This document shows, piece by piece, positions 47,129 to 59,879 of a stretch of 64,000 nucleotides of DNA. The notes beneath the pieces are model-generated. The model searched no databases. It was not told where the DNA came from and worked only from the letters and a program-made list of their open reading frames with translations. Both the position numbers and the translations under genes were made by a program. Source of the DNA: Paramecium tetraurelia (lineage: Eukaryota > Ciliophora > Oligohymenophorea > Peniculida > Parameciidae); NCBI RefSeq assembly GCF_000165425.1, contig NW_001799004.1, positions 62,001 to 126,000 on the forward strand. Reading direction: 5' to 3'. Numbering within the stretch: the stretch's first letter is position 1; every line of letters starts with the position of its first letter.

Positions 47129-48857
47129 ATGCAGGGACAAAGTTCGTAAGATTGGAAGACAAAAAAAGTAGATAGTTTTGTAGTTGTGAATATGAAATTG
47201 GGAAAGGGACAATTCGGAACAGTATATCGTGGTCATTATAAGGATGATCAAACTAAGCAAGTAGCAATCAAGACTATCCCCATGCATGTAATCATCTATT
47301 CACTATATACTCTAGGTTGTGCAGAATAGTGAACAATTGCAGTAACATATCAAAAGAGAGATTGCTATTCTCACAAAAATAGATCATCCCAATATTGTGA
47401 AATTGATCCATGTTACAAAGACCTCCTCCAATTTGTATATGATCTTAGAATTCTGCAAGGATGGAGACTTGGCCGAATATCTAAACAAGAAGTAAGATAA
47501 GCGATTATCCGAATTGGAGGCCGTCATCTTCTTTAAACATGTCATTAAAGGATTCCAGATCCTGCACCAAGAGAAAGTAATCCATCGAGACATCAAACCT
47601 TCAAACATCCTTTTGAATGATGGGGTAGCCAAAATTGCTGATTTTGGATTCGCAAGAATTATTGAATCTGAAATTGATAAAATGAACCTCAGTCGAGTTG
47701 GCTCTCCCATATACATGGCTCCTTAAATTTTGGAAGGAACCTATTTCACTTCCAAATGTGATATATGGTCTATAGGAGTTATGTTTTATGAATTGCTTTA
47801 TGGAGTAACTCCTTGGATCGCCAATGGACAATGCGAATTATTAGAAAAAATTACAACTTAACCTCTTTAATTTCCAGAGATTCCTGTTAGAAGTTAGAAA
47901 GTCAAGAATCTATTAAAATGTATGTTGACTGTGAATGAGGCTGATCGCATCAACTGGGAAGACCTGTTTACGAATGAGATCATTGTCATCGATGAAAAAC
48001 AAATTCATTACAATATGCAATAGATGGAAAAAGAAAAGGATCGATTAATGAGATCGATAAGTCTCAATAAAATTTATATCAATCAAAACTTGATTCTTGG
48101 ATACATGAAGGATGTAAACAAAATTGAAGAAGAGCAATTTGATGCTAAGTAAGGCATTCAATAAGCGACCTATACTGACATCTTCTAACAATATAATGCC
48201 GAGTCTGAAGAGGCAAAAACCATCCAAAAATTAAACACCATTTGCAAATACGAAAGAAACTTGGCATTCTTTTACAGTTTCCTCATCCAAGGCTTGTTTT
48301 CTATGTTGTAACAAAAGGTTATGCCCATATCCATAGAGTTATGCTTCCAGCTTATTTTTTGTATCTCCAAAAATCAACTTATTAAAATGGAGGAACTCTA
48401 TAGAGAAATAAGCAAGTCTCGAAATCCAGAGTATGAAATCTATATGAGATCTTAAGAATTTAAATAGATGTGCAAACATCTCTCTATGGATATTGATCAA
48501 GCCATGAAATTTTTTGTTGAAATTTTAAGGAAATGTTTGAGCCTTCAAAATCAAGCCAAATAAATTGTCCTCAACGAACAAACTAAAGAATTCTATTAAT
48601 AATATTTAAGCATCTTAGATAACAATTTGAACTTGACTGATCAATTTTAATAAGTTTATTATGGAACAGTAAAATTGGTCTTGGACAAGCTGACTTCTGA
48701 AACAGTAGAATTAATGAAGCTAAAGTTCTATTTAAACATTTGTTTGAATCCCAAGATGATTTTTACAGATTACAATTATGACTTTAGTAAGTTTTATGAG
48801 GAAATTCAATATGCCACAGTTGATGATTGGAAAAAAGCCCTTAAAAAGTTCAATTGA
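47129..48857 (+). CDS. ULK/Atg1-like serine/threonine kinase
   Basis: 566 residues, one 28-nt intron near 47289. The kinase domain (~15-275) has GKGQFGTVYRG, VAIK, an acidic hinge (LEFCKDGDL), HRDIKPSNILLND, DFGFAR, a GSPIYMAPQ activation end and CDIWSIGVMFYELLYG. DFGFAR with GSPLYMAP is the ULK/Atg1 type. The usual APE Glu reads Gln here, through a TAA codon. The C-terminal ~290 residues are helical, resembling the MIT-type EAT region of Atg1. Atg1 kinases start autophagy; ULK3/4-like cilia roles are also possible. Confidence 0.9.
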
Positions 48858-49900
48858 AAATGATACAAATATATAATAAATATTAGATTTTCAGATAGTA
48901 TTATTGATTTAAATTTTTGATTAAATTGTTCCTTTAAGTTTTTTATATATATAATGTCTCCTATTAAAGATGGAAATATAAATATGCAAAAATCCAATAG
49001 TAATTATATACCTTACACTTTTCTGAGCATATAAATTATTAGATTTGCATTTTTAATTCTTAAATTTCCTTAAAATAATGACGAAATATTATAAAATCAA
49101 TTTAGAGTATATTAACCAAAAAATATAATTGACCTAAATTAATTCATCTTGTTTGGAAGGAATAGCATTTAATAAATAAAAATATAAGTCAGTTATCTTT
49201 CATAACTATCTTTGCTATTTAGATCGAGAAATAATGCCAACTTAGGTCTGCTTTCACCACAGGGATCAAAAAATGGATCTTATTTTAAGAGTGGATTTTT
49301 TTGATTGATTTGCACTTCTAATTGTAAATGTACCTTTATAAAATTATGTTACCCTAGTTAGATTTTTAATTGATCAATATATTTTGAAAGACAACCAGGA
49401 GATAAAGGAATTACTTAAATGAAAAACTAATGTTGATTGCTCTTATTTGAAAGATTTTAATTTTTAGAGGTATTTAATAATTCCACTCAAAATTTCTGTT
49501 TTCATTTATATCCAATTCTCGAAGTTATTTGAAAAGTGATTCAAATTTATAAAATATTTTGAAATTCAAGAAAATATAAATTTTGATAAAGACTTACCAA
49601 TCAATTAGATAGATAATCGCAATTTTAGAAGGTTATGGATTTCAATTACTGTCTTATTACGTTAACTAGATAAGGTTGTTTATTTAAAATTTAATCCTGA
49701 GAATGTGAGCAAAAAACCTTATATGATAATCAGTAATCATATTGAACTTTATTCTAAGTTCCTGGAGCATTAATATTAAATTAGCATTTTAGTGATTCAT
49801 TAATTAATTATGGTGATTCATGAATATAATTAATTGAATTTGAATTGCATATTTAAAAATAAATTTGAAAAATCAAATTATTATTATTAAATTGATTTAA
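48858..49900. other. intergenic; scattered weak frames
   Basis: About 1 kb. On the plus strand ATG 48954 opens a 116-codon TGA-free frame of mixed character. On the minus strand the part near 49200-49310 reads as a short protein-like segment (DPFFDPCGESRPKLALFLDL). Neither joins to a full gene with introns I can trust. They may be decayed gene fragments or chance. No RNA gene seen. Confidence 0.35.
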
Positions 49901-50801
49901 ATGGATAGTTGTGTTAAATAAAATTCTAATTAAAATCAATTTTGCGAACAATAGAATAGTTAATTTAAAAGTAAAATATTAAATAACAATAGAGTCAGAA
50001 AACGAACTAGCCGAAGAATCAATCATCAATAATGTCAAACTACGATATGGAGAAATCTTGGAACAAAAAGTAAATTTAGGGTGTTGCAGTACATAAGGTT
50101 GTGGAACCATAGATTATGCTATTTTCGCTGAAAAATATTAAAATCTTCAAGGATATATTCCAGAAGCTGATTTAGGCTTAGGATGCGGGATTCCAACTGA
50201 ATTCGCAGAGCTTAAAAAAGGAGATGTTGTCCTTGATTTAGGTTCAGGAGCTGGAAATGATTGTTTCATAGCAAAAGCATAAGTTGGGGAAAGTGGAAGA
50301 GTTATTGGTGTTGATATGACACCTAGTATGATACGAAAAGCTTAATTGAATTCAGATAAATATAATATTAGAAATGTTGAATTCAGATAGGGTGATATTA
50401 CAGATATACCTGTTTTGGATAACTATGTTGATGTTGTCATTAGCAATTGTGTAATCAATTTGGTACCTGATAAAAGAAAAGTATTTTCAGAAATCCATAG
50501 AGTCTTGAAATAAAATGGTCACTTCTCTATAAGTGATGTTCTTTCTACTGGTGATTTGCCTTTAGCGATTAGAAAAGCTTAGGAATTGCATATAGGTGGA
50601 GTTTCAGGCGCTCTTAGAAAAGACATTTATTTAAAAACTCTAGAAGACCTAGGATTTATTGATATCTAAATTAAAAAAGAAAAGGTAATTGATTTCCCAG
50701 ATGAACTGATGTTAAAGTATGTTTCTTAGGAAGAGTTAAACGAATTCTAGAATAGTGGAACAAAAATTTTAAGCGCAACCATTTTTGCAAGAAAAAAATG
50801 A
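49901..50801 (+). CDS. ArsM/AS3MT-like SAM methyltransferase, missing one cysteine
   Basis: 292 residues, one 22-nt intron near 49971. A cysteine-bearing N-terminus precedes the class I methyltransferase core: [25 protein letters not shown] (SAM motif I), [23 protein letters not shown] and the ArsM hallmark [15 protein letters not shown], then HFSISDV. Cys176 in ISNCVIN is present. The third cysteine of arsenite methyltransferases, normally in a G-C-(I/V)-(S/A)-GA block, is Gly226 (IGGVSGAL). As described for ArsM/AS3MT, that residue helps bind As(III), so this protein may methylate a different substrate or use other cysteines (Cys54, 55, 60). Confidence 0.85.
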
Positions 50802-52086
50802 TTAATATAGTAAAAATTATACATTAATGATTTTTGATATTTATGAGTAAGAAAGAATTCTAATACTTTTCCTGAATAATATTATTTGTGAGTGCCTAAA
50901 CATTAAAATTTAAAAAATCATAGTGAAGGTAAAAACTATTTTTCCTTTGTCTATTCCTAGTTAATTACATAAAGTTTTAGAGAAAAAAAATTATGCTAAT
51001 AATTTTATCAAATTATTTTATGAGATCAGATACTTGGTTAAACTAATTATTTATTACCTGATCACTAATATTTAAGCTATAAAATAAATTTTCAGGAATT
51101 CTAATAAGTCTTATAATAATAAATAAAAGAAACATAAAAATCTAAATTGCAAAAGAAGAAAGAATGCATTGTTTAAAATAAATAAAATTAAATTTATTGC
51201 AACCAATTGAAACAAGAAACAGCTAAAAATGACCAATTCTGATATCAAATTAATAAGATGTCTAAGATCATTGTCATTTTTAATGAAATATAAAACAACT
51301 TCTATATTGTTATTTCTTTCATAGAATGTATTTCAGAACTCATTTGAGCGCATTTTATTCTATTCTTGTTCTTTCTTTCAATGGAATGACTTTTACTCAT
51401 TATTTAAAAAAATTATTTAATCTATGTTATTTTTCAATTGTGGCTCTTAGAAAGTGATCAAGTTGCATGAATTTTCATATAAATCATTCATATATATCAC
51501 AAATCGAAAAAATAATACAACATCATTAGAATTTAGATTTTTTAATTTTAGGAATTTAGAATTATTATTTTAGAAAAAGACATAAAAACTAGTTAAAAGT
51601 TATGGCATCTCTTTTATTTTTAGCTTCTCTAATTACTAACCTCCTCATTTCAAATTCCTCTCATTCCCACTTTAATTCTCCATTTATTCTTTTCTAATTG
51701 TTTATTTTTCTGGTCATTAACTCATTAAATTTTCATCCTTCTAAATGAGTACTTATAGATTGAAGTATGTTGATGACTGATGATTTTTATGTATGAATAT
51801 AATAGTTTAAGTTATAATTTTGTTTAGTCAAAATATAGACATGGAGTATATAATGTTGGATTTTTACAAAAATTTCCTGAATTCACAAATTGCCAGTTGT
51901 TTAGGTAGGTAGACTAGTGTTTAGAATTTCGTAATGAACGTAGAAGTTAATAAAATCTTTATAAATAATGTGGAATAATTTATAGATAGTACGATTTAAC
52001 TTGATTAAAATGAATTATCAGAAATTCCATTATTTATAGTATAAAGCTTTTTAGGAATTTCATTTCTTCATAAAAAAATATAAATA
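50802..52086. other. intergenic; two weak small ORFs
   Basis: Spacer of about 1.3 kb. ATG 50827 with a 32-nt GTA...TAG intron gives a 56-residue hydrophobic/basic peptide ending near 51022. ATG 51603 gives 49 residues with a leader-like N-terminus. Both are too short and unmatched to call. The rest is AT-rich with poly-A/T and no RNA gene seen. Confidence 0.35.
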
Positions 52087-55000
52087 ATGAAAACAGAAAA
52101 CTAATAAGAAAATTAGGTTTTGACAAATGGGAATGGAGCCAATAGTTAGCCTAAAGAAGAACCAATGGTTCCATATTTTGAGCTTCTCAGGTATGCGAGT
52201 CCAAAAGACAAACTATTGATGATCATAGGTGGGATTGCAGCTTTTCTCAATGGAGCTTCATTTCCAAGTTTTTCAATCATTTTTGGAGATATGACTGATT
52301 CTTTTTCGTAAACAGGCGACGAAATGGTTCGATAAGCAGGGTTAAATGCAATGTAATTATTATAAAAATATGTATAGTTATTTCATTATTGTTGCTGCTG
52401 GGACAATGCTGATGTCCTTTATAATGTTTGCAACATGGATGATAACTGGTGAAAATCAGAGTATAGAATTTAGAAAAAGATATTTTGCTGCAATTTTAAA
52501 ATAAGAGATTGGCTGGTTTGATACAATTAATCCAAATGAATTGAATAGCAAAGTGGCAAATGAGACCTTTGCCGTATAGGGAGCCATAGGAGAGAAAGTT
52601 CCCACATTTATTATGACTTTTTCTATGTCATTCTTTGGATTTTTAATTGGTTACATTTAGTAAATTTTTATAATAATATTTTAGTGGTTGGTAATTAGCC
52701 TTAGTTGTAACAGCCACTCTACCAGCAATTTCAATAGCCACAGCCATATTTGCTATTATTATCCAAACTTCTGAGAATGCAACCCAAAAGTCATATTCTG
52801 ATGCTGGAGCATTAGCAGAATAAGCAATCAATGCAATTAAGACAGTGAAGATGTTGGATGGTGAGGACTTCGAAGTTGAGAAATACAAAAAGCATCTACT
52901 TTAAGCAACTGCAACAACAATCAGCTATCAATTTGGTGTTGGTTTAGCTTTTGGATTTTTATGGGCAGCCATGCTTTGGGCTTATGCACTTGGTTTCTGG
53001 TATGGAGCTAAATTAATATCTGATTAAGTATTGAATATATTAATATCAAAAGACTCTTAATCACAACATGGGAGAAGTTTATACAGTAGGAGATGTGATG
53101 ATTATCTTTTTTGCCATTTTGACTGGTGGATTCTCATTAGGATAGGCAGGTCCTTGTGTATAGAATTTTGCTAAAGGTAGACAGGCAGCAGTTAAAATGT
53201 TCGCTGTTTTAGATAGACATCCAAGAATTGTCAACCCTGTTAACCCAAAAAAGTTAACATCTTTTAATGGAACAATTTTATTGAAAAATATTTAATTTTG
53301 CTATCCAAACAGACCAGACTAAAAAATATTGAAAGGATTGACCTTAAATATCCCAGCTGGTAAGAAGGTAGCTTTGGTAGGAGAGAGTGGTTGTGGTAAA
53401 TCTACTGTGATGTAATTGATTGAAAGATTCTATGATTGTGAAGAAGGAGAGGTGTTATTTGGCGGAACTGATGGAATCAATGTGAAAGACTTAGATCTGG
53501 TTGATTTGAGAAGTAGAATTGGTCTTGTCGGATAAGAGCCAGTGTTATTTGCTACCAGCATCAAAGAGAACTTATTGTATGGTAAAACTGATGCAACTGA
53601 ATCTGAGATGATTGATGCATTGAAGAAGGCTAATGCTTGGGACTTTGTATCAAAAATGGATAAGGGATTGGAGACTTATGTTGGAATTGGAGGAGGTCAA
53701 TTGAGTGGTGGATAGAAGTAGAGAATTGCAATTGCCAGAGCCATCTTGAAGAAACCATAGATATTGTTACTTGATGAAGCTACCAGTGCTTTGGACAGAA
53801 CCAATGAAAGATTGATTTAAGAAACTTTGGATGAAGTGTCAAAGGGTATTACTACCATTGTCATTGCTCACAGATTAAGCACAATCTAAAATGCTGACTT
53901 AATCTATGTGGTTGATAAAGGTGTAGTCATTGAAATGGGATCTCATTAAGAGTTAATGAACTTGCATGGAAAATATGAGATTTTGGCTAAGAATTAAATC
54001 CAAGCTTAGAAGCATGAAGATGAATCCAGTTCTTCAATTTCTAGTCCTTCAGAAAAGAATATCTAAGATTAAAAAGCTAGTTCTTAAAGATCCGTCTAAA
54101 TAAAGATGAATATGATTGATCAACAAAACATAGTTGTTGCTGTTAAATAGGAGATTGATAGATTTTAGGACTTGGGAGTACCTGAACTAGTAAAGAAGGT
54201 TTCTGGATAAGGTCATCATCATCATCATCACCATCATCATAAGAAAATTGATACTGACATAGAAGCCTAACCATTACCTAAGACTGAAGAAGTAGAAAAG
54301 AAAAAAGAAGTAGATGCACAAATGGGTAGATTGTTCACTTACAATTCTGATGAGAAGGCACAATTTTTTATTGGTATCATAGCAGCCTTAGCAAATGGAT
54401 GCACTTTCCCAGTTTTCTCTTTATTCTTAGCAGAAATGATCACTGTTTTAGTTGAATCTAACCCATCATTTGCTGATTAAAAATGCTCAACGACTTACGA
54501 TAATCCAACACCAGAAATGTGCTAACTTTTCAAAGATGATTTAAAGGATGAAGTAAGAACCAAAGCAGATAGACTTGCCCTTTGGTTCTTCTTAATTGGA
54601 GTGGCTGCTTAAATATTGTGGACATTCCAAATGTACTTCTTGGCTTATGTGGGAGAGAAACTCACCTGCAAATTAAGATTAGACACTTATAGAAAATTGT
54701 TAAGAATGCCCATTGCTTATTTTGACATCCCAAAAAATAATGCAGGTACTTTGACAAGCAGATTGTCAGTCGATTGTAAATTGATTAATGGACTCACTTC
54801 ATCAATTTTGGGTATCAATATAGCTAATGTTGGTGCCTTGATTTGTGGAATAGTTATCTCATTTATTGCCAGTTGGTAAATGACTTTGATTATGCTTGGA
54901 TTGGCTCCTATGTCATATATCGGAGGAATATTGCAAACTCAATTTTTGTAAGGGTTCTCAGATCTCACTGATGAAGCATATAAAGATTCAGGTAATTTGA

Positions 55001-56212
55001 TTATGGAGGCTGTCACCAATGTTAGAACTGTTGTATCTTTTGGAAATGAGGAAATTATTCTTGGAATTTATTCAAAAAAGGTCTAACTTCCATTGATGAA
55101 GGCTAAACAAAGAGGAGTCTATGCTGGTTTGGCTTTTGGATTTTCTTAAATGCAAATGTTCATCATAAATGCTATAGTCTTTTATGTTGGAGCCATTCTT
55201 TGCAGAGATGGAGTCCTCACAATTGAAGACATGTTCAAATCCATTCTTGCCATCACTTTCGCCACTATGAGTGCAGGGAATAACGCTGCCTTTGCAGGTG
55301 ATATTGGAGCAGCTAAGAATGCAAGCAAGAACATTTTTGAAATTCTTGACAGTGAAGATGAATTCTAGAGAGAACAAAGATTGAAAAAGTAGAAACTCAC
55401 TGTACCAGTTTAAGGAGATATCCATTTTAACAATCTTACATTCAAGTATTTTGGAAGAGAAAAGAATGTTTTTGAGAATTTGAGTTTGACTGTTAAACAA
55501 GGATAGAAGGTAGCCTTTGTTGGTCCTTCTGGTTGTGGCAAGTCTACTTTGATGTAAATGTTGATGAGATTTTATGAACCTGATCAAGGTGTTATCACTA
55601 TCAATGGCATCGACATAACAGATTATGATATCAGATATATTAGGAGACAATTTGGAATTGTTTCACAAGAACCAGTGTTATTCAATGGTACCATAAAAGA
55701 GAACATCCAATATAATCTACAAGCGATTACTATGGAGTAAATAGAAAACGCATCCAAGAAAGCCAATGCTTATGATTTCGTTACTAAAAATTAATTTGAA
55801 GAAACCTAAGCAGAACAAAAAGGAACTGAACAACAGAGGGGAACAGGATTCGATAGATAAGTAGGACCAAAAGGAGCCTAAATTTCAGGTGGTCAAAAAT
55901 AAAGAATTGCCATTGCCAGAGCCATCCTTAGAGATTCAAATCTCTTATTACTTGATGAAGCCACAAGTGCTCTAGATGCTGCAAGTGAATAATTAGTGCA
56001 AGACAGTCTAAATAAACTGATGGAAGGAAAGACCACTGTTGCCATTGCTCATAGAATCTCAACAATCAAAGTAATTCATTTTTAATATCCATTAGGACTC
56101 TGATGCCATCTATGTCTTCGAAGACGGTAAAATCGTTGAAGAAGGAAATTACTAAAAATTGGTTGGCCTTAAAGGCGCTTTCTATAGACTTGAATAAGGA
56201 ATTGCTAAATGA
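52087..56212 (+). CDS. full-length ABCB (P-glycoprotein-type) transporter
   Basis: 1,341 residues with four 25-nt introns. Arrangement TMD1-NBD1-TMD2-NBD2. NBD1 has Walker [10 protein letters not shown], signature LSGGQKQR (its Q codons are TAG) and Walker [16 protein letters not shown]2 has [28 protein letters not shown] and the H-loop AHRIS. Each TMD shows six hydrophobic spans. The linker between the halves (~640-730) is Q/S-rich and holds nine consecutive histidines (54214-54240). NBD2 has a ~20-residue charged insertion before its signature. Such pumps export lipids or xenobiotics; all ATP-binding motifs look intact. Confidence 0.97.
54214..54240 (+). repeat. CAT/CAC codon run encoding nine histidines
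   Basis: Nine consecutive His codons (five CAT, one CAC, three CAT) in the linker between NBD1 and TMD2 of the ABCB transporter. The single CAC within the CAT run argues against recent slippage of the whole tract. A metal-binding or pH-sensing role is possible but unproven. Confidence 0.95.
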
Positions 56213-56296
56213 TTTTGTGTTATATATTGCTTTATATTTTTAAATTTTAATTTAAAATTGATTTCTTTAACTAGAATACAAAAAAGTAATTAAATT

Positions 56297-59200
56297 TCAT
56301 TTCATAAAAACCTCAACGACCATCTCTTCAGTCAACTCTTCAAATAGGTAATCTGCTATCTCCATCAGAACCTCAGAGTACTCCTGTGTCATCTGAGACC
56401 ACTTTCTTTCGCCCTCTTACAACTAATCACATCTATTTAGTATCATACTTCTATCTAAAGACAACTCTGTATCCTCTCCTCATTGATGTAGGCCAATGAA
56501 TCATTTCCTTGGCATTCCTGCATAATTATGAGTTACTCATAATTCAGTTGTCTAACCGATATCACAGGAATCTCATCAGATAACAATCCTAATCATTCTT
56601 AAATGCTCATTTCATACCACATAAAGTCTTCGACCAATCAAACACTTTCTATCTTGCCCTCTCTAAAATAATCGTTATGTCCTCTATTCCATAACAGACT
56701 CTCTGAGAAATATTGGTCTCAGTGCACCAAGGGTAGGGAATTCCTTCGTCTTGGTAGAAGGGTCTCAGAATATTCAAGGCTTCATTGAAAGCATCAAATA
56801 TGGCCTAGTTGTGAATTTTTTCATACTAATTTTGAGTTTCCATAACTTGTTCTATGATAGATTTCTTTTATAACTTATTTAGTAGAGTGGTTGAACTTCA
56901 TGATGATCTTCGAAATCATCCTAACCATGTAATTATCTCAATCTGCTTATGGGTTTCCTACCATAGGGAGTGTTCATTCTCTTCAGAAATTCCTCCTGAT
57001 TGCTTTCTATATCCTTAGATTTCAATTGTGTACCTAAAATAGCAAAGCACATCAAATTGATGAAGTTGTTTATAACTCCCAAGTTTGTAAGGATTCCAGC
57101 ATTGGTTTGATAAGCATACTACTGAATCAATTCTATTTTATTCAAACTGTTCGATGCTTCATTGACTAATTGCTCGATGATCTTTTCTGTCTCCTCCTCC
57201 ACTCTCAAAGCTGAATTCAAACCATAGATTTACACCTACGGTTCTCGATAATCTGTTATTACTTATTTGGATTCATTATTAGGTGATACCTATAAAGGTC
57301 TTGCAATTTAATTTCCAAAAAAGAGTTCTTCATTAAATGTTGAAATTTCAAAATCCTTTTTTTTTGTTTCTTACTAAAATGGTTTTGAAAATTAATTCTA
57401 CTTCTATTACGATATTGGTTATTATTAAGCTAATTTCATTTCATTTTTATCGTAAATCTAATTCAAAAATTTAGTATTTGGAGTTACTATTTTTGGAGAA
57501 TTGGGAATACTGAATTAGAGATCCGATTGATCCAAGAAACTCTCGTCTTTAATTTCAGATTAATCAAATGAAATTTATTCTAACTATTAAAGTGCCAATA
57601 CATACATAACTAAGACAAAACGAGCATCTAGTCTTTTTTCAAGTCCTTAACAATATTCACATCCTGTTCAGTCTTCTTCAACAAAGTATTCGATTGTTTT
57701 TACACTTTCTGCAATTCCGATTTGAATTTCTACAATTAATCGGCTTGCTTTGAGAACCAAGATTAAACCAATTGTTTATTGTGATGAAACGATCTCGGAG
57801 ATATTTTCTATTGCTGCAACAAGGTCTAAAATGCCTACATCTAACTATTAACTCTTAATTTTATGCTCTAATTGATATGATTCTTAAATACCTTCTCCCT
57901 TTGTTGACATATCTCCTCTATTTAAGAATTAGTCAAGAACTCTTTCTTAAAAATGAAACTGCTGTTTGACATCGGTGATGATGCATGTGATTTCTTAGGG
58001 AACTCCTCCAATGCCATCTTCAAATGAGTTTCTGTAATGTTATTCTTTTAATTTGATTGATTGTTTGCTTTTAAATTTTCCACAGCTTAATTCAAATCAG
58101 AAATTGAAGTCTATAATTCCTCATCCCTCCTTTCAACTCTAATCTGCTTTAATATTTGTTAAAATTATTGAATTTGATCCTCTGATAAATTCTTTAATTC
58201 ATGAAAGATATTCATCAACACACTGCTATCCTTTTCATCAGATCTTTAAATTGACAAAGTATTGAGTCTTACAGAACTTGGCTTTGAGTCATCCTTTGGC
58301 TGATCTTCAAGACTTTTAATTTAAGGTACCTAAGGATAAACACTATTGTAATACATCTAATTTGTAATTCTTTATTGGAATAGGAGATTCGGTAGTCCGT
58401 ATTTGCGTTCTTATTTTTTTGTCCTGCTTGTTTGATTTGTCTCTCAATAGATGCTTCAATCTTAAAGTGTGAATCTCTGACACCTTATTAGGACTAGGAT
58501 TAGTAATTTATTATTATTATTGTTGTTGTTGCAAATGTTTCTATTTGCTCCTTCCCTTCTTTTTACTCAGTGTTCTCACTTACCGAAGAAGACTGGGAGA
58601 GTACTCGATGTTCCCCATCTAAAATTTCTCTTGTGTTGGACTAAACTAAGATGTGATTTGCTCATTATAATGATGAATGGCTTGCTCTCTGGATCTAGAT
58701 TTGTGTTTCTTTTTAAAAGAAGTAGATTCTTTTTCAGGAGATTTCGATTTTGACTTAGATTTAGACTTGGATTTAGATACTGTTCTGCTTAAACTAGTCT
58801 TTGATGAAACAAACTTTTTCAAAATTTCATTAAGCAATGGTTTCTGTAGATTTTGTTACGGAGTTTGTTACTTATTCTGTTTTACTCTTTGTTTTTATGG
58901 GGAACGCGATGTATTTTTTGTCTTTTGTTAAGCAGCAGCAGGAATTAGGGCTTTCTTTTTCTCTGGATTCCTTTTCAGGGTTTTATCTTACGAGATATCA
59001 TCTTTTTTCTTAATATTTTACAATGATTAACTATTCATCTAATTGCTCAGATAATGATTTTTTTCTGCTTTTTTTGTTATCTTCAAAGTATTACTCTGTG
59101 TGTTTTTTTGCTTTGTTTTATTTGCCTATTTTATTTATTTCTATTCGTAAGGGATATACGATTATTTCAAAAAAATATTTTCAAAAACATCTGGTGATTG

Positions 59201-59509
59201 TTTGCCTTATTAAACCCCTTGACTTGCTTAAGGGACATCCAGACTATTGTATCGATTAAAATTAGCAAAAACTTGACTACTCTCGAATCTGTCGGTTGGT
59301 GATGCCAAATTATTGTCTGTAAATAAGCAAGATGATCTTAATGATTTCACTTCTGTCGGATTCTTCGTCATTGTTATTTTTTAAGCTGATGTAGAGTTTA
59401 TGATATTATTATTCAGAGCCTTTAGTCTGCCTTGAAGTTTTTGAATATTTTTCTCCAAAGCATTTGAGTAATTTTAACGCAATTATTTGAAATCGTTAAA
59501 TTCATTCAT
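56297..59509 (-). CDS. ~1,000-residue low-complexity protein with DUF4378-like C-terminus
   Basis: 1,024 residues with introns of 25, 26, 32, 29 and 26 nt; exons sum to 1,025 codons. The N-terminal third is basic and Q/S/K-rich, with an alternating Ser-Lys run (58740-58785) and poly-Q. The middle is coiled coil (MNIFHELKNLSEDQIQQFQQ). The last ~190 residues fit the DUF4378 pattern: FDAFNEALNILRPFYQDEG, PYPW, a helix with ERARQKVFDWS, a gap, then IEERIQ-like text and a final ILEELTEEMVVEV-type helix. DUF4378 proteins in animals and plants (for example LONGIFOLIA/TRM) bind microtubules. By analogy a microtubule role is possible. Confidence 0.75.
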
Positions 59510-59524
59510 TTGATTTATTAATAA

Positions 59525-59879
59525 ATGAATTCTCATTCTAAATATTGAAGAACACAACGTAGAATTTCATTCATTCTTATATTTCTACAAATTCATAGAA
59601 CTTAAGAACCAATTATTCAAAAGAAATTCGATAATAAGGCTCTGTAAGAAATCAATATATTGCATTATTATCTAGTCCTTATTGAACAAGACAGAATTCA
59701 AGGGTAATTGGAGGAAAATCATCTCAAAAATTGTATGCTATAAAGAATTGAATATTATTTTGATCTTTTTAATACCTGTTGTATTCTGAGGAGATCTAGA
59801 TATCAATGATTACTTGATATTATTGGAGAAATTAATATCAGGGAAGAATGATATTTATGATAACTTTCTTAAATTATGA
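59525..59879 (+). CDS. small helical protein, 5' end unresolved
   Basis: Two introns of 32 nt (near 59645) and 22 nt (near 59779) join three coding-like exons: FHSFLYFYKFIELKNQLFKR, then LIEQDRIQGQLEENHLKNC, then INDYLILLEKLISGKND, ending at TGA 59877. The only upstream ATG (59525) is one base out of phase with this chain. Either the start lies elsewhere, the first exon carries a frame change, or an unusual intron is present. Alternatively translation begins at the internal ATG near 59737. No family recognised. Divergent from the DUF4378-like gene (15 bp). Confidence 0.45.

Noticed and set aside
55072-55650. 192-codon minus-strand ORF
   Set aside because: It is antisense to the second half of the ABCB transporter, whose frame carries the conserved motifs; the minus-strand product has no family character.
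56500-56760. Apparent TGA-as-Trp reading in the DUF4378-like gene
   Set aside because: One frame looks protein-like if TGA is read as Trp, but two ordinary introns of 29 and 26 nt give a better, TGA-free chain, so no second recoding is needed.
58646-58837. Ser-Lys repeat treated as a separate small gene
   Set aside because: It is in frame with the surrounding 1,024-residue gene, which continues on both sides without TGA.
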